Source of the DNA: Bacteroidales bacterium
GTDB lineage: Bacteria > Bacteroidota > Bacteroidia > Bacteroidales > P3
Direction of reading: 5' to 3'
Length of the DNA: 37,720 nt
Assembly: GCA_017550405.1 (NCBI GenBank)
Contig: JAFZPH010000059.1
Location: 1-37,720, forward strand
The position numbers were made by a program, and so were the translations under genes. A model generated the notes under the pieces. The model was given only the letters and a program-made list of their open reading frames with translations, was not told the origin of the DNA and did not search any database. Of the stretch, positions 15,510-24,067 are shown piece after piece. Each line of letters starts with the position of its first letter. Position 1 is the first letter of the stretch.

Positions 15510-17264
15510 TCAATCGGGCAGCCCGAAGAGGGAGGTGTTGGGACGCACGCTACCGTCGGGGGCGACAGAAGAACCTGTGGCCTCTGACTGAGCCGAATGC
15601 GGTACACCCTCGATGGGTTGGAATTGGGCAGGAGCGTCAATCCCCAGCATATCGGCCATGGTCATGGCCTCAACTTTCTGGGCGCCATTGACATCGTTAC
15701 GCAGCAGATTGTTGATGGCCTTGATGCGCTCGGCACGGTCCATGGCCATCATATCCAGACGCGACTGGGCAGGGACCGAAGGTGTGCCGGTGGTCATTGT
15801 CTGTGCAGCCGGATTGCTGACAGTGTTGGAAACACGCACTGGCTCGGGGGTGACCACCTGCTTTGGTTCGGGGGCTGCAACACGATCTTCAACAACGGGA
15901 GCAGTATGGTTCACCAAGCGCAGACCGTCGTCCACCTCGTCGGTGGCAGAGCGGCGCACCTCGTTCTTCATCTCCTCTTCACCGTAGAGGGGGATGATAT
16001 GCTTCTTGCCGGGGACGGTATCAGAACGCTGGACGTCAGGATATGCGGGGGTGTGCAGAGGCTGACGGGAATCGGAAGTAGGGTTGGCAACGGTTTCAAT
16101 TGTCGGGGCTACATATTTGTTTTCCGGACGGGTGTCGCGACTCTGAGGAGTCGACGTGTCGGTTGGGTCGCGGTGAATCAGCACAGGGCCATCGCCAATG
16201 GGTTTGGGAGCAGGTGTCACGGGAGTTTCTTCCAACACATGCACCACCGGGTCGTTGCTTTCCTGCTGTTCGAATCCTGTGGCGATGAGGGTGATTTTCA
16301 CCTTGTCGCCCAGTGTATCGTCGGTACCCATACCCCAAATCACATTTGTCTGGCGGCTACCAGTCTTTTGGGTGATATAGTCCGTCACTTCGCCCATCTC
16401 GTCCATGGTAATCTCGTGCTCGGGGCCGAAGGAGAAGTGCAGCAGTACATTCTTGGCGCCATTGATATCATTGTCGTTCAGCAGCACCGAGGTAGTAGCT
16501 TCCTCCACGGCCTGTCGGGCACGCTTCTCGCCTTCGCCTTCGCCGATACCCATCAGGGCGGTACCGCTGTTTTCCATCACTGTATACACATCACGGAAGT
16601 CGATATTCACATAGGCACTCAGCGTGATAATCTCCGCAATGCCCTTCACTGCGGTCAGCAGTACATCGTTTGCCATGGCAAAGGCATCGGTCATCACCAG
16701 GTTGCCATAGCCGCGCAACTTCTCGTTATTGATAACCAGAATGGAGTCGACATATTTGCGCAACTCTTCCACGCCCTCCTGAGCCTGCTGCAACCTGCGG
16801 AAGCCTTCGAACAAGAAAGGAGTGGTCACCACAGCCACGACGAGAATCTGAGCGGGGTCGTCGCTATCCTCGGCCTCGAGTTTGATTTCCTTGGCCATGC
16901 GGGCAATGACGGGAGCTGCACCGGTGCCGGTACCGCCACCCATGCCAGCGGTGATGAACACCATCTTCGTATCCTTTTCAAACAGAGCTTTGATTTCGGA
17001 CTCCTTCTCTTCTGCAGCCTTGCGAGCCTTGGCGGGACGTCCGCCAACGCCCAGTCCCTCGTGACCAAGCACCAGCTTGTCGGGCACAGGACTGCCTTTG
17101 AGCGCCTTCATGTCCGTATTGCAGACAATAAAGTCTACACCCGAAATACCTTTGCGGAACATGTGGTTCACGGCATTGTTACCACCGCCTCCCACTCCGA
17201 TAACTTTGATGTATGAAGACTGCTCCGAAAGCGAATCGAAAGTAATAAGTTGTGAATCGGGCAT
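15510..17264 (-). CDS. ftsZ: Cell division GTPase FtsZ with long C-terminal linker
   Basis: FtsZ polymerises with GTP into the Z-ring. GGGGNN (25-30), the tubulin signature GGGTGTGAAP (109-118) and the T7-loop NIDFRDV (220-226) needed for GTP hydrolysis are intact, and the globular domain ends near ATGF (328-331). At 584 residues it is about 150 longer than is usual for Bacteroidales. The extra is a P/T/V-rich disordered linker (about 332-510), then a helical MAMDRAERIKAINNLLRND segment and an end reading NTSLFGLPD. The usual D-x-P-x-F-L-R-type tail that binds FtsA is not apparent. A 227-bp gap before it, unlike the tight spacing elsewhere, contains a possible own promoter. Confidence 0.97.
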   Translation of the reverse strand: MPDSQLITFDSLSEQSSYIKVIGVGGGGNNAVNHMFRKGISGVDFIVCNTDMKALKGSPVPDKLVLGHEGLGVGGRPAKARKAAEEKESEIKALFEKDTKMVFITAGMGGGTGTGAAPVIARMAKEIKLEAEDSDDPAQILVVAVVTTPFLFEGFRRLQQAQEGVEELRKYVDSILVINNEKLRGYGNLVMTDAFAMANDVLLTAVKGIAEIITLSAYVNIDFRDVYTVMENSGTALMGIGEGEGEKRARQAVEEATTSVLLNDNDINGAKNVLLHFSFGPEHEITMDEMGEVTDYITQKTGSRQTNVIWGMGTDDTLGDKVKITLIATGFEQQESNDPVVHVLEETPVTPAPKPIGDGPVLIHRDPTDTSTPQSRDTRPENKYVAPTIETVANPTSDSRQPLHTPAYPDVQRSDTVPGKKHIIPLYGEEEMKNEVRRSATDEVDDGLRLVNHTAPVVEDRVAAPEPKQVVTPEPVRVSNTVSNPAAQTMTTGTPSVPAQSRLDMMAMDRAERIKAINNLLRNDVNGAQKVEAMTMADMLGIDAPAQFQPIEGVPHSAQSEATGSSVAPDGSVRPNTSLFGLPD

Positions 17265-17332
17265 ATTCTGTAATATTATAAATTGTTATTATTGATGTCG
17301 TTATACTAATTATCCAATATAATTTGAATTTG

Positions 17333-17340
17333 TAAAAGTA
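17333..17340 (-). promoter_or_regulatory. Possible internal promoter for ftsZ (-7 box)
   Basis: The minus strand reads TACTTTTA, one mismatch from TAnnTTTG, in the 227-bp ftsA-ftsZ spacer, predicting a leader of about 65-70 nt. No strong -33 box. An interrupted palindrome, CCGAATTCCGG, lies just upstream. Confidence 0.3.
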
Positions 17341-17491
17341 CGAAATTATTTCCGAATTCCGGCCTCCCCTGCTTACGGTTTATCAACACTTTATGAACAA
17401 CGCCATATAAAAATGCCAATCTGATGATGAATAACCATGTAAACAATGCGTGCTTTCAATCCATCAACAATTTCGAATACAGCATAGTAGG

Positions 17492-18874
17492 TTACTCGTC
17501 AAGGCCGTCCTCGGTGAAATTACGGGTGAGCCAATCGGAGATAGACTTGCCTAAGTTGCGAGCCTCTGCGCTGACATTCTTCTTTTTGGTCTTTTCCTTT
17601 TTACCGCTCTTCTTGTCTACCACTTCCAACTCCGAGGCTTGCTCCGGCTCGGGTTCAGGTTCAGGTTCCGGTTTGGTCTCGGCAGCCTTTTCGGCCTCTT
17701 CACGGGCCTTACGTTCCATCTCGAGAATGCCGTAGATGACCAAACCGATACCGGTGGCATACATGGGATGGCTGAGATCCTCAAACGATGCACTGGCCTG
17801 GACATCGAGATGCTCGTCGGGCATACCGATACGGGTGTCGATGCCGGTAATCAATTCGGAGTACTCTTTGACGTGTTTGAGGCGGGCACCACCACCTGTA
17901 AGCACAACACCAGCTATCAGTTGGCGTTCGAAACCGGACACCTGTATCTCGTACAGCACCTGCTCAAGCAGGATGCGCATACGGGCATTGATGATAGTGG
18001 CAAGGGTCTTGACATAGATTTCGCGGGGATCCTGGTTGCGGATACCGGGAATGGCAATGATGTCGTCCTGGTTGACATTGGAGGGGAGGCAGGAACCGAA
18101 CTTGGTCTTCAGGCTTTCCGCCTGATGCTTGAGGATTTTGCAGTTGTCGCGGATGTCGTTGGTGATGACGTTACCTGCCAGCGGGAGCACGGTAGTATGG
18201 CGGATAATACCCTCTTGGAAGATGGCGATGTCGGTAGTGCCGCCGCCAATATCCACCAAAGCCACACCGGCGGCCTTGTCGCCCATGTCCAACACTGCAT
18301 AGGCCGATGCAATGGGCTCCAACACCATTCCCTTGATGCGCAGACCGGCTTCGGCCACAGCATCACGGATGTTGCGGACATTGCCAGTGTTGCCTGTCAC
18401 GATGTGGAAGTTGGCAACGAGGCATTTGCCTGCCACGCCCACGGGGTCGATGTCGGGGTCAAGTTTGTCGTTGTCGACAATGTAATTCTGCGGGAAAACG
18501 TGGATGATTTCTTCTCCCGGTTCAAGCATGATACGGTACTGGTCTTCAATCAGGCGGTCGACATCCGACTTCTCGATAAGACGGTGATCCTCTGGAATCA
18601 TGACACTACCCTGGTTCGAACGGCTTTTGATGTGCTGGCCGGCGATGCCGACATACACTTCCTCCACGTCGAATTTTGCCATTTCCGATGCATCGCTCAC
18701 CGCACGACGTATCGAATCAGCCGTACTGCGGATGTTTTTCACAATGCCGCGCTCCACACCTACCGACTCGGTCTTGCCGAATCCCACGATACGGATTTTG
18801 CCTTTTTCTGCCCGCTCGCCTATAAAGCAGGCGATTTTTGTTGTTCCAATGTCAAGTCCTACTATGTAACTCAT
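17492..18874 (-). CDS. ftsA: Cell division actin homologue FtsA
   Basis: 460 residues from ATG 18874. The in-frame codon at 18901 is TTG and would add only a Lys/Asn-rich leader before the conserved start. FtsA tethers FtsZ to the membrane and recruits late divisome proteins. ATP-binding motifs are GLDIGTTKIACFIGE (phosphate 1), VDIGGGTTDIAIF (phosphate 2) and VLTGGGARLKHV (adenosine). The C-terminus has an unusual (PE)n run (PEPEPEPEPEQ) and a Lys-rich linker, then an amphipathic helix ARNLGKSISDWLTRNF, the probable membrane-targeting sequence. It lies downstream of ftsQ with a 76-bp gap. Confidence 0.96.
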   Translation of the reverse strand: MSYIVGLDIGTTKIACFIGERAEKGKIRIVGFGKTESVGVERGIVKNIRSTADSIRRAVSDASEMAKFDVEEVYVGIAGQHIKSRSNQGSVMIPEDHRLIEKSDVDRLIEDQYRIMLEPGEEIIHVFPQNYIVDNDKLDPDIDPVGVAGKCLVANFHIVTGNTGNVRNIRDAVAEAGLRIKGMVLEPIASAYAVLDMGDKAAGVALVDIGGGTTDIAIFQEGIIRHTTVLPLAGNVITNDIRDNCKILKHQAESLKTKFGSCLPSNVNQDDIIAIPGIRNQDPREIYVKTLATIINARMRILLEQVLYEIQVSGFERQLIAGVVLTGGGARLKHVKEYSELITGIDTRIGMPDEHLDVQASASFEDLSHPMYATGIGLVIYGILEMERKAREEAEKAAETKPEPEPEPEPEQASELEVVDKKSGKKEKTKKKNVSAEARNLGKSISDWLTRNFTEDGLDE

Positions 18875-18950
18875 ATTGTTCTTATTTTTATTTGTTTTCA
18901 ATCATTACTTATTCTTGTTCAGTACGCTCCTGCAAGGCAGGAAAAGAGTG

Positions 18951-19712
18951 TCAAGAGTCAGTACCGGACATGGCCGCCGTCTTGTCGCGGCGTGTGCAAA
19001 CCACCTGTCCATGGTACTTGACACTTATCTGGCTGTATGTCTCCCAGCCTACCTGTGGAAACCCACGGGTATAGAAAGCCATCAGGTTGCAGAATTTCTC
19101 GTCGAGTTGTTCAGCCGAACCTATCTGCACCACATGGTTGCCCAGTTTGGGAGTGAGATAGAGGTCGCCTTTGGCATCGCGGTAGATTTGGTCGAAGAGG
19201 GGGGCAAGACGCTCGTGATGGAAAAGGTATTTGGCCAAAGTCCACACCTCTTTCAGTCCCTTGCCTTTGTCAGGGATGTTGCCGCTGGCCACTATCATGT
19301 CGGAAGAACCCACGGGAGTGACCGGGACACGGTATCCTTTATCGTCAAGATAGTACTCTCCGCTATGTGAGCAGATGCGCACCACCGGCTTGCGCTGGAC
19401 AGCATGCACCACAACAGCACCACCTATAGAAGTGCCTGCGTCGCACCGCGACAGCCATGGTGAGGAGACTGCCACACGCGCCACCCTGCCAAGGTCCACA
19501 TCGCGCAACCTCTTGGACATGATGTCGGGCATGCTGTCGACCACCAAGTCCGCCACCTGCTGGGGAGTGACAAGGGTATCGGCTCCGCAATAGTCGATGT
19601 CGACTCGGACACTGCGCACTTGCGACAGGCTACGCCAGCGGTTGGCCACCACTACCAGTATCACCAGCAGCAGGAGTGCAACAATGGGTGCTATTTTCAG
19701 TTTCTTGTTCAT
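18951..19712 (-). CDS. ftsQ: Cell division protein FtsQ/DivIB
   Basis: 253 residues. A short cytoplasmic N-terminus (MNKKLKIAP) is followed by one transmembrane helix (about 9-24) and a periplasmic part. The POTRA-like region covers VRSVRVDIDYCGADTLVTPQ, and the FtsQ beta domain includes VVHAVQRKPVVRI and GEYYLDDKGYRVPV. Sequence conservation in this family is low, and the position between murC and ftsA makes the call. It bridges early divisome proteins to FtsL and FtsI. The start is 2 bp after the murC stop, so it is translationally linked. Confidence 0.9.
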   Translation of the reverse strand: MNKKLKIAPIVALLLLVILVVVANRWRSLSQVRSVRVDIDYCGADTLVTPQQVADLVVDSMPDIMSKRLRDVDLGRVARVAVSSPWLSRCDAGTSIGGAVVVHAVQRKPVVRICSHSGEYYLDDKGYRVPVTPVGSSDMIVASGNIPDKGKGLKEVWTLAKYLFHHERLAPLFDQIYRDAKGDLYLTPKLGNHVVQIGSAEQLDEKFCNLMAFYTRGFPQVGWETYSQISVKYHGQVVCTRRDKTAAMSGTDS

Positions 19713-19714
19713 GC

Positions 19715-21124
19715 TTAGGATGGGTTATCACTTTTAAGTACTTCTTCCAGCCTGGGAACAAGCCGGTCTATGTCGCCCGCACCCATGGTGACCACCACAT
19801 CGGGGCAGAGCGCGGGAACGAGTTCGAGCACTTGGTCGGGGGTACAAAGGTACTTCGACAGACTGTCGATCTTTCGCAGCACCATGGATGAAGTGACACC
19901 CGGCAGGGGTTTCTCGCGGGCTGGATAAATGGGGAGCATGATAAGTTCATCGAGCGTGGAGAGTACCTGAGCAAACTGATCGGCGAAATCGCGTGTGCGG
20001 GTGTAGAGGTGCGGTTGGAAGATTCCTACGACACGTTTGCCAGGATAAAGGAAGCGGATGCTGTCGAGACAGGCGGCAATCTCTTGCGGATGGTGGGCAT
20101 AGTCGTCGATATACACGAGGTCACGGGTCTTGATGTGGTAGTCGAAACGCCGACAGACACCGGCATAAGTCTTGAATCCATGGCGGATTTGGTACTCGTT
20201 GAGTCCAACGGTGACGGCCACAGCGGCAGCGGCCACGGCATTCTCCACATTGTAAAGAGCGGCATTGGGGAGTTCGAGGTCGTAGAATACACCTTTGGGT
20301 GTACGGAGGTCGAAGAAGATATTGCCGTTGTACTGTCTCACGTTCCAGGGGTAGAAGTCGGCCTCAATGCCATGGGCCGTGTAGTTATAGGTGTTGGCTT
20401 GTATGCCTTCTATACTGGAGCCATGATGGTGCTCCTCTTCATGCTCGGACTCATGCTCAGTATGGTCGGGCTGCAGGGTGAGTCCTTGTTTGATGACGAG
20501 TGTCCCGGCAGGGTCGATCTGAGAGGCGAACTGATGGAAGGCTTCGACAAGATGGGCATGGGTGCCATAGGTGTCGAGGTGGTCGAGGTCGGTGGCTGTG
20601 ATAACAGCACACCATGGGTGCAGATGGAGGAAGGAACGGTCGTATTCATCAGCCTCTACCACCACATAGTCGCTCTCTTTGTTGACATAGATATTGGAGT
20701 TAAAGTTCTTGGATATGCCGCCAAGGAGTGCGCTGCATCCCAGTTCGGTCTGGCTCAACATGTGGGCAATCAAGGTGGAGGTGGAGGTTTTGCCATGGGT
20801 ACCGGCTACGGCAATGCAGCGTTTGCCTTGCGTGAGCTGCCCGAGAAACTGGGCACGTTTCACAATGGGTACGCCCATCTTGAGCAGATACTGGTACTCG
20901 GCTGTGTCGGTGGGTACAGCAGGGGTGTAGACGACTTGGTCAATCTGGGCGGGAATGAGCGAGGGGTCGTCGTCGAAGTGGACAGCGATTCCTTCCTCTT
21001 GCAGACGGGTAGTGAGAGGAGAAGGTGTGCGGTCGTAGCCAGAGACGGTATGTCCTTGGAGATGCAGGTAGCGCGCAATAGCACTCATGCCGATGCCGCC
21101 GATGCCGAGGAAATAGTAGTTCAT
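19715..21124 (-). CDS. murC: UDP-N-acetylmuramate:L-alanine ligase MurC, with His/Glu-rich insertion
   Basis: MurC adds L-Ala to UDP-MurNAc using ATP in the cytoplasm. The start is set at ATG 21124 (MNYYFLGIGGIGMSAIA), giving 469 residues and a 13-bp gap after murG; an upstream in-frame codon would overlap murG. The Rossmann GIGGIGMSA, the P-loop GTHGKTST (about 109-116), the YVVVEADEYDRSF motif and IDDYAHHPQEI are all present. Odd: between the central-domain strand GTLVIKQGLTLQP and YTAHGIEADFY there is an insertion HTEHESEHEEEHHHG (about residues 221-235) that I do not recall from other MurC proteins and that resembles a metal-binding loop. Confidence 0.96.
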   Translation of the reverse strand: MNYYFLGIGGIGMSAIARYLHLQGHTVSGYDRTPSPLTTRLQEEGIAVHFDDDPSLIPAQIDQVVYTPAVPTDTAEYQYLLKMGVPIVKRAQFLGQLTQGKRCIAVAGTHGKTSTSTLIAHMLSQTELGCSALLGGISKNFNSNIYVNKESDYVVVEADEYDRSFLHLHPWCAVITATDLDHLDTYGTHAHLVEAFHQFASQIDPAGTLVIKQGLTLQPDHTEHESEHEEEHHHGSSIEGIQANTYNYTAHGIEADFYPWNVRQYNGNIFFDLRTPKGVFYDLELPNAALYNVENAVAAAAVAVTVGLNEYQIRHGFKTYAGVCRRFDYHIKTRDLVYIDDYAHHPQEIAACLDSIRFLYPGKRVVGIFQPHLYTRTRDFADQFAQVLSTLDELIMLPIYPAREKPLPGVTSSMVLRKIDSLSKYLCTPDQVLELVPALCPDVVVTMGAGDIDRLVPRLEEVLKSDNPS

Positions 21125-21137
21125 AGTGCAGTACGTT

Positions 21138-22253
21138 TTAATGTTTGTTGGCAATGACTTGTTCAATCTGGTCTACGATATGGCTTGCAGCCTGTGGTGC
21201 AGCGAGGGCACGGATCGCCTCTCCCATGCGCTCTTGGCGGTCGGTGTCGGCAAGCAGCTGCGCCAGCATGGGCAGCCCTTCGTCGTGGCAACGATTGTCG
21301 GGCATGATGATGGCGGCACCTTTGTTAACCAACGCCATGGCATTCTTTGTCTGGTGGTCTTCGGCCACGTTGGGCGAAGGGATGAGCATGACGGGTTTTC
21401 CGACGAGACAGAGTTCGGAGATGGCTATCGCTCCGGCACGGGAGATAACCACCTGGGCAGCGGCATAGGCAAGATCCATACGGCTGATGAACTGGTGTAC
21501 CTTGACCCATTGCTCCACACCTGCAGCAGCTACAGCCTGCTTTGCCTCTTCGTACATTGTGCGTCCCGTCTGGAAGATAATCTGTATTCGGTTGTCGGCG
21601 AAGAACTGCAGGTTATCCAGCACCATGCGGTTGATGCTGCCTGCCCCCAGACTGCCACCCACACTGAGCACGACAGGCATGTCAGGCTGAAGGCCGAAAT
21701 GGGAGCATCCCTCCTCGCGTGTTGCCGAAAGGCGCTCGATGTCGGCACGGACGGGGTTGCCCGTGAAGACAATCTTGTCGGCGGGGAAGTAACGGTCCAT
21801 ATCGGGATAGGCCACACAGATACATGCTGCCTTACGGGCGAGGGTCTTGTTGGCAAGACCTGCATAGGAGTTCTGCTCTTGCAGGAGGGTGGGAATATTC
21901 ATACGGGAGGCTACACTGAGCGTGGGCTGGCTGGCGAAGCCGCCTACTCCTACGACGATATCGGGACGGAAACGGCGCAGGATGCCGCGTACCATGCAGC
22001 GGCTGCGGAGCACCTTGAAGGGAAGCTGGAGATTCTTGATGATATTGGAAAGGGTGAGCTGACGCTGAAGACCGGCAATGGGCAGACCTTTGATGGTGTA
22101 GCCGGCAGCAGGCACCTTCTCCATCTCCATGCGCCCTTTGGCTCCGACAAATAGTATGTCGGCCTCGGGATAACGCTCTTTGATGGCGTTTGCTATGGCA
22201 AGTGCGGGGAATATGTGTCCGCCTGTGCCTCCTCCGCTGATGATGACTTTCAT
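21138..22253 (-). CDS. murG: Lipid II synthase MurG
   Basis: 371 residues, usual length. MurG is the GT28-family glycosyltransferase that moves GlcNAc from UDP-GlcNAc onto lipid I at the inner face of the membrane. The N-terminus ISGGGTGGHIFPALAIANAI carries the glycine-rich loop, VGVGGFASQPTL and LLQEQNSYAGLANK follow, and the UDP-GlcNAc site includes ISRAGAIAISELCLVGKPVM. Start ATG at 22253, 31 bp after the ftsW stop. No anomalies were noted. Confidence 0.97.
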   Translation of the reverse strand: MKVIISGGGTGGHIFPALAIANAIKERYPEADILFVGAKGRMEMEKVPAAGYTIKGLPIAGLQRQLTLSNIIKNLQLPFKVLRSRCMVRGILRRFRPDIVVGVGGFASQPTLSVASRMNIPTLLQEQNSYAGLANKTLARKAACICVAYPDMDRYFPADKIVFTGNPVRADIERLSATREEGCSHFGLQPDMPVVLSVGGSLGAGSINRMVLDNLQFFADNRIQIIFQTGRTMYEEAKQAVAAAGVEQWVKVHQFISRMDLAYAAAQVVISRAGAIAISELCLVGKPVMLIPSPNVAEDHQTKNAMALVNKGAAIIMPDNRCHDEGLPMLAQLLADTDRQERMGEAIRALAAPQAASHIVDQIEQVIANKH

Positions 22254-22284
22254 GATATCGGTGTTGTTTTGAATGGGTTAACGA

Positions 22285-23481
22285 CTAATTTAATTGCTGT
22301 GTGTTCTCTGTATCGGAGACTGTTGATTCTGGCTCAGCAGACACCTGTTGGGCAGTGGCAGCTTTGCGGTTCAGTTTCTTGTTGCGGAATGCCACCGCCT
22401 GGATGATGCCTAATCCGAGGCCAAGACAGAGGTAGGCAGTACCGCCATAGCTGATGAAGGGTAGCGTCTGCCCGGTGACGGGCAGCAACCCCACGGCCAC
22501 GCTGATGTTGATGACTGCCTGAAGGAAGATAAGTGTTCCCGTTCCCGCCACAATGAGACTGCCAAAAAGACCGCGGCAGGCGGTGGCAATACGGATGCAA
22601 CGGAAATAGAACCATGCATAGAGGGCAAAGATAGCTATGGCCGAGATTAGACCTGCTTCCTCAATGATGATGGCGAGGATGAAATCGTTGTGGGCCTGGG
22701 TCATCAGTCGGCCGTGAATGGTGGTGCCGATGCCGTTGCCCCAGAAACCACCCCTAGCCACAGCCATACGGGCCATGTTCTCCTGCGTCAGTTCGTCGGG
22801 ATTGGGATGTATCCACGACTGGAATCGGTGGGCCCAAGTGGGCACACGGCCTATCTGTATCTGGTTGCCAAAGAAATAGAGGATAAGGAATCCCACCAGC
22901 GAAATGCCCAGCAACAGGAGCAGTCCACGCCACCACAACCGACGATTGACTCCGCCGAAGAAGAGCATTATGTAGCAGGTAAGGAAGATGAGTATGCCCG
23001 TGGAGAGGTTGGCCGGTGTGACTAGCAGACAGACAATCAGAATGGGGTAGAGCAAGCGACGGAAGGTGGCTGGCTCGTCAAGGCTTTCGCGACGCAGCGC
23101 AATACAACGGGCAAGATAGACGATAAGGGCGATCTTTGCCAGCTCGGAGGGTTCGAAACGGACTACATGCGGGATGACCAGCCAGCGCTTGGTACCCATG
23201 ATGATGACCACCACAAGGGCAGCAACGGAGAGATAGAGCAGGATGACGGAGGCGCGGGCAAAATAGCGGTACTTGAGATGCGAGACGAATATGGCGATAA
23301 GGGCAGCGGCGACCACAAAACCCAGATGACGGCAGAAAATGCGCATGGGGGTGGAATTGAGGTCGCTGATGGCGGAGAGTCCTATGGTGCTGTACACGGC
23401 CACGAGTGAGATGACCGAGAGCAGTAGGAAGATGACCCATAGGGCTTTGTCGCCTGCCAATATGTTCAGTTTTCTTCGCAT
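22285..23481 (-). CDS. ftsW: SEDS-family septal peptidoglycan polymerase FtsW
   Basis: 398 residues with about ten transmembrane helices. SEDS proteins polymerise lipid II into glycan strands together with a class B PBP, here the ftsI product. The periplasmic loop RVPTWAHRFQSWIHPNPDEL, the segment GFWGNGIGTTIHG...AHNDFILAII and the C-terminal NISVAVGLLPVTGQTLPFIS with YGGTAYL are characteristic. The cytoplasmic C-terminus is short and Ala/Gln-rich. It lies 12 bp downstream of the murD-like fragment gene, so its translation probably depends on readthrough from that gene. Confidence 0.95.
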   Translation of the reverse strand: MRRKLNILAGDKALWVIFLLLSVISLVAVYSTIGLSAISDLNSTPMRIFCRHLGFVVAAALIAIFVSHLKYRYFARASVILLYLSVAALVVVIIMGTKRWLVIPHVVRFEPSELAKIALIVYLARCIALRRESLDEPATFRRLLYPILIVCLLVTPANLSTGILIFLTCYIMLFFGGVNRRLWWRGLLLLLGISLVGFLILYFFGNQIQIGRVPTWAHRFQSWIHPNPDELTQENMARMAVARGGFWGNGIGTTIHGRLMTQAHNDFILAIIIEEAGLISAIAIFALYAWFYFRCIRIATACRGLFGSLIVAGTGTLIFLQAVINISVAVGLLPVTGQTLPFISYGGTAYLCLGLGLGIIQAVAFRNKKLNRKAATAQQVSAEPESTVSDTENTQQLN

Positions 23482-23493
23482 GTTTCTATTTGT

Positions 23494-24033
23494 TTACAGC
23501 TCGTTGACTTGGTGGATAAAGGTTTTTGCTTCCGCCGTTGCGGCACCACCCGCATTGGTGGCGGGCGAGTAGATTACCTTGGCACCCTGCACAGGGCAGC
23601 GCGATGCCACCTGTACTGCGGCAGCAATGTCCGGAACATCCACCACCACCGGAACCACTGAAGCAAATGTCTGGTGAAGCGATGCGCTCCCATTGCCGAT
23701 ACAGACAAGCATGTGTACCTTGCGCAGGGCTATCGAACGCAGGGCAGCATAGTCGGCGACGGAATCGTCGGCCATGGCTATCCAGACGATGGGGCCTGAA
23801 GTGCGGTGAAGGGTATAGAGCGTGGCGTTGACACTGCGGGCTGCCGCATCATTGATATATTCTTTGCCATGGATGGTGGCCACATGTTCGATGCGTGAGG
23901 TGGTCTCCTCGAAACGGAGGAAACAGTTGCGTATAGCACTGTCGCGCATCTGGCGCAGGCGGGCAGTATCGATGGCAGCAAGACCGCTGTAGGTGCGTTC
24001 GCGTCCCTGGGTAGCTAATTGTTGGATGCTCAT
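23494..24033 (-). CDS. MurD-like C-terminal domain only (179 aa), missing the catalytic core
   Basis: At the murD position in the dcw cluster there is only a 179-residue protein that aligns with the C-terminal domain of UDP-MurNAc-L-Ala:D-Glu ligase. IRNCFLRFEETTSRIEHVAT corresponds to the 'F-x-x-x-x-H-R-[LI]-E-x-V' entry, and GPIVWIAMADDSVADYAAL corresponds to the strand after it. The N-terminal UDP-binding and central ATPase domains (P-loop, carbamylated Lys) are absent, and the 34-bp gap to mraY leaves no room for them. The family's DSKATN motif is DAAARS here (62-67) and SPAxASFD is SPATNAGG (156-163), so D-Glu-contacting residues are also lost. The frame is intact, with an ATG, a normal stop and normal spacing. 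Either a decaying remnant kept for ftsW translation or a repurposed domain; MurD activity must be encoded elsewhere. Confidence 0.85.
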   Translation of the reverse strand: MSIQQLATQGRERTYSGLAAIDTARLRQMRDSAIRNCFLRFEETTSRIEHVATIHGKEYINDAAARSVNATLYTLHRTSGPIVWIAMADDSVADYAALRSIALRKVHMLVCIGNGSASLHQTFASVVPVVVDVPDIAAAVQVASRCPVQGAKVIYSPATNAGGAATAEAKTFIHQVNEL

Positions 24034-24067
24034 TTCTTGATATTATTGTTATTATTGTGGTAATCGT

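Noticed and set aside
15597..17216. 539-aa plus-strand open frame opposite ftsZ
   Set aside because: Antisense shadow of ftsZ; no family resemblance.
23494..24033. A frameshift or sequencing error hiding a full-length murD
   Set aside because: Only 34 bp separate mraY and the fragment, so the missing ~270 residues cannot be present in any frame here.
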